From Rhodospirillales bacterium (GTDB lineage Bacteria > Pseudomonadota > Alphaproteobacteria > Rhodospirillales > Defluviicoccaceae): a DNA stretch of 64,000 nt. Positions within the stretch are counted from its first letter, which is position 1, and each line of letters begins with the position of its first letter. The stretch spans positions 1-64,000 of the forward strand of contig REES01000065.1 in assembly GCA_007694935.1 (NCBI GenBank). The letters are read 5' to 3'. The notes beneath the pieces were generated by a model. That model was given only the letters and a program-made list of their open reading frames with translations. It did not search any database and was not told the DNA's origin. Position numbers and translations under genes: made by a program. Below, piece after piece: positions 19,948-28,488 of this stretch.

Positions 19948-21150
19948 ATGAACGACATCTACCATGCTCTGGTGCTGAACCTGCACCAGCCGCCAAGCAA
20001 TCTCGACGACCTCCTGGAGACCAACGAGTGGGAGGTCAAGGAGATCCTGTTCGCGTATGACCGCATGCCGCGGACCCTGTGGGACTACGAGGACCTGGCC
20101 AGGGTGCATCTGTCGCTTTCCGGGACGCTGCTGGAGACGCTGTCATCGCCGGAGTTCCAGCGCCGGGTGTACGGCACGGTGGATTGCGGCACTTTGCTGT
20201 GGGCGTTGCAGAACCAGAAGATCTTCGAGATCCTGGGGACCGGCTACTACCACCCGGTGCTGCCGCTGACCCCGGAAGCGGACTGGGACGAGCAGATCGG
20301 CCGCTGGCAGGCCCTGGCCCGTCACGTTTTCTGGCGCGGACATTTCGCCGGCTTCTGGCCGCCGGAAATGGGGTTTTGCATGGAGATGATCCCGCACCTC
20401 AAGCGCGCGGGATACCGCTACGTGCTGGTGGACAGCGAATATGTCGACCCGGTCGACAGCATGTCCTGGCAGGAGGCCCGCTATCGGCCCCATATCGCCG
20501 AGTTCGAGGGGGAGGAGATCGTCATCGTCGTCCGCGACCGGGATCTCTCCAATGCCCAGCTCTCCGGCATGGATTACGGCTGGTTCTACCACGAACTGAA
20601 CGAGCGGACCAAGTGGTGCGACTTTCCGCCACTGGTCACCACCGCCACCGACGGCGACAACGGCGGCTGGTTCCGCAACGTCAACCCCAATGCCAACTTC
20701 TGGACCTACTTCTATCGGGAGGCACTGGAGCAGATCCGCAACGGCTGGTCTTCGCTGCGGCCGATGTTCATCACCGAGTACTTGGACCGCTTCGGGGCTC
20801 ACGGCCGGGTCACGGTTCGGCGGGGCGCCTGGAACACCGACGAACACCATGGCTGGGATTTTCATCAGTGGCAGGGTTCAGAGGCGCAGCGCGACGCCAT
20901 GGCCCGGGTCCACCAGGTAAGCCGGCACTTCCATGACCAGGAGCGGGAGGTGCTGCGGCTCGCTCCGCAGCATACCGAGCTCGGCCACCACCTCGGCGAG
21001 GCACGCTGGCGCCTTCTGCGGGCGGAAACCAGCTGCCATTTCTACTGGGGCGAGGCCTGGGTGAACCGGACGCACGGCGATCTCGACCGCGCCGTCGACC
21101 ACCTCAAGGATGCCGAGTCAGCCCTGAAGGCCATCGCCGGCGGAGGATGA
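19948..21150 (+). CDS. Glycoside hydrolase family 57 protein
   Basis: A 400-residue GH57 enzyme, acting on alpha-glucans. The family's conserved regions are in order: LNLHQPP (HQP at 13-15), GTGYYHPVLPLT, GFWPPEMGF with the probable nucleophile Glu140, and TTATDGDNGGWF with the probable acid/base aspartate (235 or 237). Specificity (amylase, 4-alpha-glucanotransferase or other) cannot be read from the sequence. It converges on glgA with 63 nt between stops, which suggests a role in glycogen or maltodextrin metabolism. Cytoplasmic: no signal peptide. Confidence 0.9.
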   Translation: MNDIYHALVLNLHQPPSNLDDLLETNEWEVKEILFAYDRMPRTLWDYEDLARVHLSLSGTLLETLSSPEFQRRVYGTVDCGTLLWALQNQKIFEILGTGYYHPVLPLTPEADWDEQIGRWQALARHVFWRGHFAGFWPPEMGFCMEMIPHLKRAGYRYVLVDSEYVDPVDSMSWQEARYRPHIAEFEGEEIVIVVRDRDLSNAQLSGMDYGWFYHELNERTKWCDFPPLVTTATDGDNGGWFRNVNPNANFWTYFYREALEQIRNGWSSLRPMFITEYLDRFGAHGRVTVRRGAWNTDEHHGWDFHQWQGSEAQRDAMARVHQVSRHFHDQEREVLRLAPQHTELGHHLGEARWRLLRAETSCHFYWGEAWVNRTHGDLDRAVDHLKDAESALKAIAGGG

Positions 21151-21213
21151 CGCGGTCGGCGGGCCCGCGCGCCGGAGCGCCCCCGGGAGCGACGGCGCCG
21201 GTGGCCACGCCGG

Positions 21214-22686
21214 CTACCGGGCGCGGATGTGCTCGTAGATGCCGACGTAGTGGTGCCCCGACTGCGCCCACGAGTAGTCCGCGGCCATGCCGTTGGTGAC
21301 CAGGCGCCGGAAGTCCTTGGGAAACGAGTACCACAACCCAATCGCCCGGTTGAGCGCCGATTCGATCGCCGGGAAGTCGGAATCGTGGAACACGTAACCG
21401 TTGCGCAGTTCCACCGGCTTGTCGGAATGGTCGCGGTCGAACACGGTGTCGACCAGACCGCCGACGGCGCGGACCAGCGGCACGGCGCCATACCGCATGG
21501 CGATCATCTGAGCCAAGCCGCATGGCTCGAACAGGCTTGGCACCACCATGATATCGGCACCGGCGTAGATAAGGTGGGCAAGCTGCTCGTTGAAGCCGAT
21601 TTCCAGGTGACAGTTGGGATTGTTGTTGAGCTGATGCTTCAGGTGCCAGAAGTGATTGTTGATCCCGGAATCGCCGGCAGCCCCCAACAGCACGAATTGC
21701 GCCCCTTTCTCAAGCGCGTAGAACATCGCGTGCTGGATCAGGTGCACCCCCTTCTGCGCATCGAGCCGCCCGACGTAGGCCACCAGCGGCTTGAACTCCT
21801 TGCTGAGCCAGAGGCGGTCGCGCAACGCGTCCTTGTTGGGATACTTGGCCTCGACGTTCCAGGCATTGTAGTGGGAGGGGATGAAGCGGTCGGTCTCGGG
21901 ATTCCAGACGTCGTAGTCGACGCCGTTGAGCACGCCGCTGAACTTGGGGTGATGAATGCCGAGGGTGTGGCCGAGGCCATGCCCCTGGTCGGTATGCTGC
22001 GCTTCCCAGGCGTGGTGCGGTGACACCGTGGTGATGTGGTTGGCGTAGACGATGCCGCCCTTCATCAGGTTGATCGCATTCGGGTGGGTGTTATCGCGCA
22101 GCCGGTCCGGATGCATGTAATAGTCCGGGCGGTTGAGGCCGGTGGCCCACAGCACCGCGTCGCCGGTGATACCCTGGTGCTTGAAGTTGTGAATGGTGTA
22201 GCACGCCCGCGGCCGATGCATGCCTTGCTGCTGATAGATCTCGAACAGCAGCACCGGAACCAGCCCGGTCTGCCAGTCATGGCAGTGGATGATGTCCGGC
22301 TGCTTGCCCGATTTCAAGAGGAACTCCATCGCCGCCTTGGAGAAGAAGGCGAATCGCAAAGGATCATCATGATTGCCGTAAAAGCACCCGCGATTATAAA
22401 AATTATCGGAGGAATGAGGTTCGATGAAGAAACACTTGCGGCCATGCACGAAGCCGAACCAGATCGAGCACGGGACCGCGCCACCATACCACGGCACCCA
22501 CAGCTCATCCCATATTTTGTGCAATCCCCAGATTTCATCATACCACATACAATCATACTTGGGCAGGATGATCTCCACCGAGTTGCCCCGGATCTCCAAC
22601 TCGCGGCTCAGCCCGAAAACGACGTCGCCAAGCCCTCCGACCTTGGCCACCGGGGCCAGTTCCGATGAAATCATGACGATGAACAT
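21214..22686 (-). CDS. glgA: Glycogen synthase (GT5)
   Basis: GlgA, 490 residues, adds glucose from ADP- or UDP-glucose to alpha-1,4-glucan. It opens with SSELAPVAKVGGLGDVV (the KxGGLGDV loop binds the sugar nucleotide) and keeps TIHNFKHQG, GVDYDVWNPETD, VAYVGRLDAQKG and the closing FEPCGLAQMIAMRYGAVPLVRAVGGLVDTV. The sequence is closer to the cyanobacterial/plant-like GlgA type than to the E. coli form (for example CMWYDEIWGLHK), by memory of both. The first 250 bases contain A/T-rich codons unlike the rest. No glgB, glgC or glgP is nearby. Confidence 0.93.
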   Translation of the reverse strand: MFIVMISSELAPVAKVGGLGDVVFGLSRELEIRGNSVEIILPKYDCMWYDEIWGLHKIWDELWVPWYGGAVPCSIWFGFVHGRKCFFIEPHSSDNFYNRGCFYGNHDDPLRFAFFSKAAMEFLLKSGKQPDIIHCHDWQTGLVPVLLFEIYQQQGMHRPRACYTIHNFKHQGITGDAVLWATGLNRPDYYMHPDRLRDNTHPNAINLMKGGIVYANHITTVSPHHAWEAQHTDQGHGLGHTLGIHHPKFSGVLNGVDYDVWNPETDRFIPSHYNAWNVEAKYPNKDALRDRLWLSKEFKPLVAYVGRLDAQKGVHLIQHAMFYALEKGAQFVLLGAAGDSGINNHFWHLKHQLNNNPNCHLEIGFNEQLAHLIYAGADIMVVPSLFEPCGLAQMIAMRYGAVPLVRAVGGLVDTVFDRDHSDKPVELRNGYVFHDSDFPAIESALNRAIGLWYSFPKDFRRLVTNGMAADYSWAQSGHHYVGIYEHIRAR

Positions 22687-23330
22687 GGAAGCCCTTCGTT
22701 CTTTGCTATGACATCGACCGGTTCGGACGCCGCCGGCCGGCGGTTGGCGGGAACAGCCTGACAGGCCTCAGGCGAGGGCGACAATGCCGAACTCATTCGG
22801 CCGAACGGCGGCCGGGACACGGATTGGGTCGGCGGTGGCGGGAAGCGGCGTCCGGACATCATCTCTAACCCGATAATCGCCTAACCTAGCACGCCTTTTG
22901 CAGTGCAGCAAAGACTTCGGCAGGCCGGCGCGTCGGCTTGCGCAACCCTGGACACCGAATACCGGCGGCACCCTGCGCGGCTGACGATGCCGGAGCAACG
23001 GCTTTTTTCCCCAACGAGCGGTTCTTCGCTGCGGGCCGCGAGCCCGCCTTCACCTCCCGCCGGATCACCATCCGGCGGCGTCAGGTCTGCCGGGCCCTGG
23101 ACGAGGATGGAGTGCTCAAGGCCCTGCACCTCTCGACCTAAGACGATAAGCGTTGTGATCCTCGGCTGCCGCGCGAACAGATTGCCGCGTCGCCGTCATG
23201 CTGGTCGGTCAGGACCTCGGATAGCCACAATGGGTTGCATCGCGCGGTGCCGGCTGGCCCCGTTGGTCCCGGCATGGGCTACCTGCCGCACCGTGCCGCA
23301 GGTCCGGCGGATCGCCGCCCTGCCGCCCCC
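22687..23330. other. Intergenic stretch without a supported gene
   Basis: About 640 bases between glgA and sixA. The one open frame of note (22938-23141, plus strand, TTG start) has a basic composition and no ribosome site, and I do not trust it. The 22687-22870 part is presumably the glgA leader and promoter region. I see no tRNA, repeat or clear terminator. Confidence 0.5.
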
Positions 23331-23852
23331 TCAAATCCGCCCCAGGTCTTTCGGCCGGACGAACGCGCGAAGGTGCGCCGCCCCGGGTACCAGGTCCCGC
23401 CAATGCTCGATATCGACGGCGAGGGTGGCGAGAGCGCCGGTCGGGTATTTGGTCGCCAGCTTGTCCCGCGCCGCCGCCTCGCCGGAGTCGACCAGCATCA
23501 GCGCCAGCCGTTCCAGCGCCGGGTTGTGCCCGATCACCATCACCGACGCCAGCACCTCCGACAGGCGGCGCAGCCGGCGCAACAGGGCGGTGGCATCGGC
23601 GTGGTAGATCGCCTTCTCGAACCGAACCGGCACGGCGGCGTTGAGCCCCTGCTCCATGCGTTCCAGGGTTTCCCGGGTGCGCCGGGCCGGCGAGCACAGT
23701 ATCTGCCCCGGCTGGATGCCTTCGCGAACCAGATGCTCGGCCATGGCCTTGGCATCGCGCCGGCCGCGCTTGCTGAGCGGCCGGTCGATATCGTCCCGAG
23801 ACGGATCGTCCCAGTTCGATTTGGCGTGGCGCAGAAGGTAGATCGTTTTCAC
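23331..23852 (-). CDS. sixA: Phosphohistidine phosphatase SixA-like (histidine phosphatase family)
   Basis: A 173-residue cytoplasmic phosphatase of the phosphoglycerate-mutase fold. The catalytic histidine is in YLLRHAKSNWDD; SKRGRRDAKAMAEHL, CSPARRTRETLE and IGHNPALERLAL (second histidine) complete the site. SixA-type proteins remove phosphate from phosphohistidine in phosphorelays or the PTS. The likely start is GTG 23852, directly before the first strand (KTIYLL); the frame stays open upstream but codes nothing recognisable. No histidine kinase is adjacent. Confidence 0.88.
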   Translation of the reverse strand: MKTIYLLRHAKSNWDDPSRDDIDRPLSKRGRRDAKAMAEHLVREGIQPGQILCSPARRTRETLERMEQGLNAAVPVRFEKAIYHADATALLRRLRRLSEVLASVMVIGHNPALERLALMLVDSGEAAARDKLATKYPTGALATLAVDIEHWRDLVPGAAHLRAFVRPKDLGRI

Positions 23853-23982
23853 CGGGCGGGCGCGGCTCTTGAGTCGGAGCGAAGGGGGCGAGTATAGCGG
23901 GTGGGTGCGGCCACGTGCCACCGTTTCGCGACGGCAATGGAGATCCCATGCCGGCATCCACCACCGACGACAGGGCCAGGTA

Positions 23983-24510
23983 ATGACACCACGGGTCGTC
24001 AAGGCCGTCTTGGCGGCGCTGCTCCTGCTGGCCGTCGCCCCGGGTTGTGCCGAGCCGCTCGACACCGCCGACCGGGCGGCGGACGCAACGGCGCCCTGCG
24101 GCACGGCGGTCGCGGTTGCGCCCGAACGCGCCCAGGTGCTGATGGGGCTGGCGGACGAGTTGGGCCTGGATCACCCGCAGGCCTTCGCCGGGGTTGCGGC
24201 CACGCTCGAGAAAACCGGCGCGCTGCCCCGGTGCTACCTCACCAAGGACCAGGCCCGGGAGGCGGGCTGGCGCCCCGGCGGCGACCTGTGGGAGCACCGG
24301 CCGGGCTACGCGATCGGCGGCGACCGCTTCGGCAACTTCGAACGGCGGCTGCCGCAGCATCACGCCTACGTCGCCGCCGACCTGGACTACGCCGGCGGTC
24401 GGCGCGGGCCGCGGCGGCTGGTCTATGTCACGGATGCCGAGGAGTCTCCCGCGGTGTGGGTGACAGTCGATCACTACAACACTTTCACCGCGGTACCGCC
24501 GGCGCCATGA
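23983..24510 (+). CDS. Barnase-like ribonuclease, catalytic Glu replaced
   Basis: A 175-residue exported protein with a barnase-type RNase domain at about 45-172. The signal peptide (VLAALLLLAVAPGC) may be a lipoprotein signal on Cys22, though the lipobox is weak. Aligned by eye to barnase, Lys27 (K88, YLTKDQAREAGW), Glu60 (E120), Arg83 (R141), Arg87 (R145, RRLVYVTD) and His102 (H164, VDHYNTF) are kept, but the general base Glu73 (WREAD in barnase) is Ala131 (YVAAD) and Arg59 is Phe119. Activity is therefore in doubt. The stop overlaps the barstar start (ATGA), showing coupled expression of enzyme and inhibitor. Confidence 0.85.
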   Translation: MTPRVVKAVLAALLLLAVAPGCAEPLDTADRAADATAPCGTAVAVAPERAQVLMGLADELGLDHPQAFAGVAATLEKTGALPRCYLTKDQAREAGWRPGGDLWEHRPGYAIGGDRFGNFERRLPQHHAYVAADLDYAGGRRGPRRLVYVTDAEESPAVWVTVDHYNTFTAVPPAP

Positions 24511-24830
24511 CCGGACCCGACGAATCGCCCATTGAATCGGAAAGCGGCATGCGCCACTGCACCCTTGACGGCCGTGCCGTCGGCTCGCTCGACCAGGCGT
24601 TCGAAATCCTGGCCCGGCAACTGGACTTCCCGCCTTGTTTCGGGCGCAACCTGGATGCCCTGTGGGATGTGCTCACCACCGACCTGGAAGGCCCGTGCAC
24701 GGTGCGCTGGCACCATTGCGGGCGGTCGGCTGCGGCCATGGGCCCGGACTTCGAGCGCCTGCTGGCGGTCCTGCAGGACGCCGCCCGGGAACGCCCCGAC
24801 CTCCACGTGGAGCTGGCCGAGGACGGTTGA
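24507..24830 (+). CDS. Barstar-family ribonuclease inhibitor
   Basis: A 107-residue barstar homologue, cytoplasmic, expected to bind and block the neighbouring RNase. The inhibitory helix is conserved: PPCFGRNLDALWDVLT holds Asp50 and Asp54, equal to Asp35 and Asp39 of barstar, the residues that fill the barnase active site. The rest follows the fold (hydrophobic FERLLAVLQDAAR helix, then a HVELA strand). About 14 extra residues precede the first strand RHCTLDG; ATG 24549 (MRHCTL) is a possible alternative start. The ATG at 24507 overlaps the RNase stop. Confidence 0.88.
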   Translation: MTGPDESPIESESGMRHCTLDGRAVGSLDQAFEILARQLDFPPCFGRNLDALWDVLTTDLEGPCTVRWHHCGRSAAAMGPDFERLLAVLQDAARERPDLHVELAEDG

Positions 24831-24888
24831 CGCCGGATGGCGGGCGGGCGGTGCCGGAGCGGCGTGCGATCCGCTTGGCGCCTCGCCG

Positions 24889-24918
24889 TTGACAGCGGCG
24901 CCCCGCCGATCTTACGTA
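24889..24918 (+). promoter_or_regulatory. Putative promoter of tRNA-Leu
   Basis: A perfect TTGACA at 24889-24894 is followed 18 bp later by TACGTA (24913-24918), about 45 nt before the tRNA. The -10 element is weak but like the one upstream of the acyl-CoA dehydrogenase gene. Confidence 0.45.
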
Positions 24919-24960
24919 ACCCCAGCGCCCCCAAGACGCATCCAGGGCGCATCCACCCCT

Positions 24961-25047
24961 GCCCAGGTGGCGGAATTGGCAGACGCGCAGGTTTCAGGTA
25001 CCTGTGGCCGCAAGGCCGTGGAAGTTCGAGTCTTCTCCTGGGCACCA
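24961..25047 (+). tRNA. tRNA-Leu (anticodon CAG)
   Basis: A class II tRNA with encoded CCA. The acceptor stem GCCCAGG pairs with CCTGGGC (25037-25043), the discriminator is A, and CCA occupies 25045-25047. The anticodon stem CAGGT/ACCTG encloses TTCAGGT, giving anticodon CAG, which reads CUG, the dominant leucine codon here. A long variable arm (TGGCCGCAAGGCCG) and the T-arm loop TTCGAGT are present. Confidence 0.96.
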
Positions 25048-25124
25048 CCACACGCCCCCGTTCCGACCGGGCACTACGCGCTTAAGCCCCGGTAGCGCGC
25101 CCGGCCGGCGCCGTTCGCCCCGCG

Positions 25125-26108
25125 TTACGGCTGTCCCACCGTCAGCACCACCTTGCCGGTGGCGCGGCGGTCGAGCAGGGCCTGCAAGGCTTCGGCGGCG
25201 GCCTCCAGCGGGTAGGTGCGACTCACGTGCGGGCGGATCCGGCCGGCCGCCAGCCACTCCAGCAGCTCGGCCACGGACGCGTCCATCACCTCTGGTGCCA
25301 GGGTGCGGAACGGCCCCCAACTGTAGCCGATCACGGTGACGTTCTTGACCAGGAGGATGTTGGCCGGGATCTGCGGCACCGTGCCGCTGGCGAAGCCCAC
25401 CACCAGGATGCGCCCGCCGGGGGCGATCGCACGCAAGGACGCATCGAACACGCTGCCGCCCACCGGATCATAGATGACGTCGGCGCCACGCCCGTCGGTC
25501 AGCTCCTTCACCCGCTCGCGGATGTCCTCGATCTTGTAGTCGATCAGGTGTTCCGCGCCGTGCTCGGCGGCAACGGCAAGCTTGTCGGCACCGCCGGCCG
25601 TGGCGATCACCGTGGCGCCCAGGTTGCGCCCCACCTCCACCGCCGTTAGGCCGACGCCGCCGGCGGCCCCGTGCACCACCAGCCTCTCACCCGCCCGGAG
25701 CCCGGCACGGTGCTTGAGGCCGAGGTGGGAGGTGCCATAGGCGACGATGAAACCGGCGGCGGCCACCATGTCCACCCCGGCCGGGAGAGGATACACATGG
25801 GCCGCCGGCGCCACCACCTGCTCGGCGAAGCCGCCGTGGCTGATCACCGCCAGCACCCGATCGCCCGGCAGGAAACCGCTGACGGCGGGGCCGCATTCCA
25901 GCACCTCCCCGGCCACCTCGAAACCCGGGGTGAACGGCAGCGGCGGTTTGACCTGGTAGTTGCCCTTGATGATCAGGGTATCGGCGAAGTTGACGCCGGC
26001 CGCGCGGACGGCGATACGGACGCCGTCGTTGCTGAGGGGTGGCAACGGCAGGTCGTCAAGGACCAGTTCCGAGGGCGCTCCCCAGTTCCTGCAGACAATC
26101 GCTCTCAT
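25125..26108 (-). CDS. NADPH:quinone oxidoreductase family protein (zeta-crystallin-like MDR)
   Basis: A 327-residue medium-chain dehydrogenase/reductase. The substrate domain has VNFADTLIIKGNYQVKPPLPFTPG, without the zinc ligands of alcohol dehydrogenases; the nucleotide site is VVHGAAGGVGLTAVEVGR and the NADPH side includes VIATAGGADK. YDPVGGSVFDASLRA and GRILVVGFASG are also typical. Family members reduce quinones or other carbonyl compounds; the substrate is unknown. ATG 26108 begins at MRAIVCRNWG, the normal start. It is divergent from the RNA methylase gene. Confidence 0.9.
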   Translation of the reverse strand: MRAIVCRNWGAPSELVLDDLPLPPLSNDGVRIAVRAAGVNFADTLIIKGNYQVKPPLPFTPGFEVAGEVLECGPAVSGFLPGDRVLAVISHGGFAEQVVAPAAHVYPLPAGVDMVAAAGFIVAYGTSHLGLKHRAGLRAGERLVVHGAAGGVGLTAVEVGRNLGATVIATAGGADKLAVAAEHGAEHLIDYKIEDIRERVKELTDGRGADVIYDPVGGSVFDASLRAIAPGGRILVVGFASGTVPQIPANILLVKNVTVIGYSWGPFRTLAPEVMDASVAELLEWLAAGRIRPHVSRTYPLEAAAEALQALLDRRATGKVVLTVGQP

Positions 26109-26217
26109 CAGTGGCAAGCCCTCCCCGGTGCAAAGCTGGCGATCCATGCCGGCTGCACTGAGGTTAGAGCACCGAAGCCGCTTGCGGAACCCGGCGCGCG
26201 CGAATCAAGGTGGGGCC

Positions 26218-26793
26218 ATGCGTGGTTATTTCGGCATCGGCATGGAAGGCGTCACCAAGGCGATGAACGTGGGCAGCCTGTTCCGCACCGCCCACGCCTT
26301 CGGCGCCAGCTTCGTGTTCACCGTCGCCGCCGCCTACCCCCGCGCCGAGGGCCGCAAGGCGGATACCTCGCGGACGGAGGGGCAGGTGCCGTTCTATGCC
26401 TTCCCCGATCCGGAGGCCCTGGTGCTGCCCCAGGACTGTGTGCTGGTGGGCGTCGAGATCCTGGACGATGCGATCGAGCTGCCGAGCTTCCGCCATCCCC
26501 GCCGTGCCGCCTATGTTTTCGGGCCGGAACGGGGGGCGCTGTCCCCGGCGCTCGCGGTCCGGTGCCGCCATCTGGTCCGCATCCCTACCCGGTTCTCGGT
26601 CAACGTCGGCATCGCCGGGGCGATCCTGATGTACGACCGGCTGATCACCCTTGGCCGTTTTCCGCGCCGCCCGGAATGGCCGGAGGGCGAGCCGGAGGCG
26701 CTGCCGGAGCCGGTGTTCGGCGATCCCAAGCTCCGCCGCAGTCTCGAGGACTACCGCGCTGCCCCGCCCGAGCCCACACCCCGGCGGCGCTGA
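26218..26793 (+). CDS. TrmH/SpoU-family RNA 2'-O-methyltransferase
   Basis: A 191-residue RNA ribose methylase of the knotted SPOUT fold. Motif 1 is MNVGSLFRTAHAFGASFVF, motif 2 YVFGPERGALSP, and motif 3 IPTRFSVNVGIAGAILMYDR; these form the S-adenosylmethionine-binding knot. There is no separate RNA-binding domain, so the target (tRNA or rRNA site) is not predictable. ATG 26218 directly precedes the first strand RGYFGIGM. It ends 9 nt from the convergent asparaginase gene. Confidence 0.9.
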   Translation: MRGYFGIGMEGVTKAMNVGSLFRTAHAFGASFVFTVAAAYPRAEGRKADTSRTEGQVPFYAFPDPEALVLPQDCVLVGVEILDDAIELPSFRHPRRAAYVFGPERGALSPALAVRCRHLVRIPTRFSVNVGIAGAILMYDRLITLGRFPRRPEWPEGEPEALPEPVFGDPKLRRSLEDYRAAPPEPTPRRR

Positions 26794-26802
26794 CCCATGG
26801 GC

Positions 26803-27858
26803 TCATTCCAGCCAGCCCCGCGCCGCCCGGAGGGTGCCGATGCGCACGTCCTGCGTGTTGCGGAGCGCCGTCTCGACGAAGTGGGCGAGGCGCACCCGGA
26901 GCTCGGCCGCGGGTTCGGCGTAGCGAAGCAGCAGGGCGGCGATGGCGGCATCGGCGGCGCGGCGGGCGCCGTCGTCGATCTTGACGGCGATCCCGAGCCC
27001 AAGGGCCGGTACGGCAGCCACGTGCACGCCCTCGGCGCCGGCCTTGACCACCACCGAACCCGCCGCCGCCTCCATGATCGCGGTGTCGAACCGGCCGCTG
27101 CCGCCCACCAGGAACGGATGAGCCGTCATCGCCGCCACCACCCGCCGGGCCGCCAGGGCGCGCAGCCGGCCGAGGCGCGCCGGTACCGCCAGCACCGCCA
27201 TGGCCCGGGCCAGCGCCGCCAGCGGCATCGCGAAAGTGGGGACGCCGCAGCCGTCGATCGCAATGTGGCTGTCGTTGAGGTCGCACCCCCCCATCTGAGC
27301 GAGGGTTCGCCGCACCCGTAGCTGCGCCGGATGCACCGGCCCGGCGTAGCCGGTGATGGGCTCGCGGAGGTGCAGGGTGGTGGTGAGGAACCCGGTGTGC
27401 TTGCCGGAGCAGTTGTTGTGCAGGCGGGACGGCGCTTGACCGCGGCGAATCAGCGCGTGCACCTGAGCCTCCGACAGCGGCGGGTGAGGGCCGCAGACCA
27501 GGGCCGATTCGCTGAGGCCGAGGCGTGCAAGCCAGCCGCCGATCCGGTTCACGTGATCCGGCTCGCCGGCATGGGAGGCGCAGGCGAGCGCGATCTCCTC
27601 GTCGGTCACGGCGAACCGCTCGGCCGCGCCGGTCTCCAGCAACGGCAGCACCTGCAACGGCTTGACGGCCGAGCGGGTGAAGACCGGCCGGTCCACGTCA
27701 CCCACCGCCGCGACGATGACACCGTCCGCATCCGCCACGGCGGCGGCGCCGCGGTGGGCGCTTTCCACCCGGTCGCCGCGGGTCGCCTCCACCAGAACCG
27801 GGTTTGCCCCCGCCATTTGCGCCGCCCATGGTTGCCAAGGGAGCGCGATCTCTGCCAT
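26803..27858 (-). CDS. Asparaginase (rhizobial type II, PF06089 family)
   Basis: A 351-residue enzyme of the asparaginase family known from Rhizobium etli AnsA, unrelated to E. coli AnsB. Conserved segments include VLVEATRGDRVES, FTRSAVKPLQVLPLLETGA, ACASHAGEPDHV, LHNNCSGKHTGFL and DGCGVPTFAMPLAALA. It should hydrolyse L-asparagine to aspartate and ammonia; the Ser-Lys pair and the CSGKH segment are the catalytic parts in the family. No signal peptide, so cytoplasmic. ATG 27858 is the only good start. Divergent from ialB, 74 nt apart. Confidence 0.88.
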   Translation of the reverse strand: MAEIALPWQPWAAQMAGANPVLVEATRGDRVESAHRGAAAVADADGVIVAAVGDVDRPVFTRSAVKPLQVLPLLETGAAERFAVTDEEIALACASHAGEPDHVNRIGGWLARLGLSESALVCGPHPPLSEAQVHALIRRGQAPSRLHNNCSGKHTGFLTTTLHLREPITGYAGPVHPAQLRVRRTLAQMGGCDLNDSHIAIDGCGVPTFAMPLAALARAMAVLAVPARLGRLRALAARRVVAAMTAHPFLVGGSGRFDTAIMEAAAGSVVVKAGAEGVHVAAVPALGLGIAVKIDDGARRAADAAIAALLLRYAEPAAELRVRLAHFVETALRNTQDVRIGTLRAARGWLE

Positions 27859-27932
27859 GGTCTCCCCGGCTTGGCAATGCCGCGGCCGGATCTGGCCGAT
27901 CGAGTCAAGACAACCAGGAATGCAGGGTGACC

Positions 27933-28463
27933 ATGATCAGGACAGGCTCCCTCCTTGCCGCCGCCGTCGCGCTGTCGCTTCTGTCCCCCGCCGAGATCCG
28001 TGCCGAGCAGCGGGTGATCGGCACCTTCACCGACTGGACCGCGTTCGTCGATCAGGAGAACGGCAATCGCCTCTGCTACATCGGCAGCGCCCCCCAGAAG
28101 GAGGAAGGGGACTACACCCGCCGGGGCAACGCCTACATGCTGGTGACCATCCGCCCGCAGGCCCACAGTCACGGCGTGGTCACGGTGGAGGCCGGCTATC
28201 CCTACCGCCCCGGTAGCACCGTCTCGGTGGCGATCGACGGCAACACCTTCGAGCTCTACACCCGCAACCGAGACGGTGACGGCTTGGGTGACGCCTGGGC
28301 GTTCGGCGACGACGGCGACAAGGCCCTGGTCCAGGCGATGCGGGCCGGACGGACCATGGTGGTGAAGGGCACCTCCAGCCGCGGCACCCTGACCACCGAT
28401 ACCTACTCCCTGCTGGGCTTCACCGCCGCCTACAACGCCATGGAGCAGGCCTGCCGCGGCTGA
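27933..28463 (+). CDS. Invasion-associated locus B (IalB) family protein
   Basis: A 176-residue periplasmic protein with a signal peptide (GSLLAAAVALSLLSPAEIRA) and an IalB domain. Typical features: TDWTAFVDQENGNRLCYIG near the mature start, PYRPGSTVSVAIDGNTFELYT, and a C-terminal YNAMEQAC whose cysteine probably pairs with the one in RLCYIG. IalB was named for erythrocyte invasion in Bartonella, but homologues are common in free-living alphaproteobacteria and their role is unknown, so no virulence meaning should be drawn. Confidence 0.87.
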   Translation: MIRTGSLLAAAVALSLLSPAEIRAEQRVIGTFTDWTAFVDQENGNRLCYIGSAPQKEEGDYTRRGNAYMLVTIRPQAHSHGVVTVEAGYPYRPGSTVSVAIDGNTFELYTRNRDGDGLGDAWAFGDDGDKALVQAMRAGRTMVVKGTSSRGTLTTDTYSLLGFTAAYNAMEQACRG

Positions 28464-28488
28464 CGGCTGGGACTCGCTCGGCCAAGGG

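Noticed and set aside
22938-23141. 67-codon frame between glgA and sixA
   Set aside because: TTG start, no ribosome site and no recognisable segment.
24961-25047. tRNA-Leu as an attachment site of an integrated element carrying the barnase pair
   Set aside because: No integrase, no duplicated 3' end of the tRNA, and codon use of the pair matches its neighbours.
27933-28463. IalB as evidence of a pathogen
   Set aside because: The family is common in free-living alphaproteobacteria; no other virulence gene is in the window.
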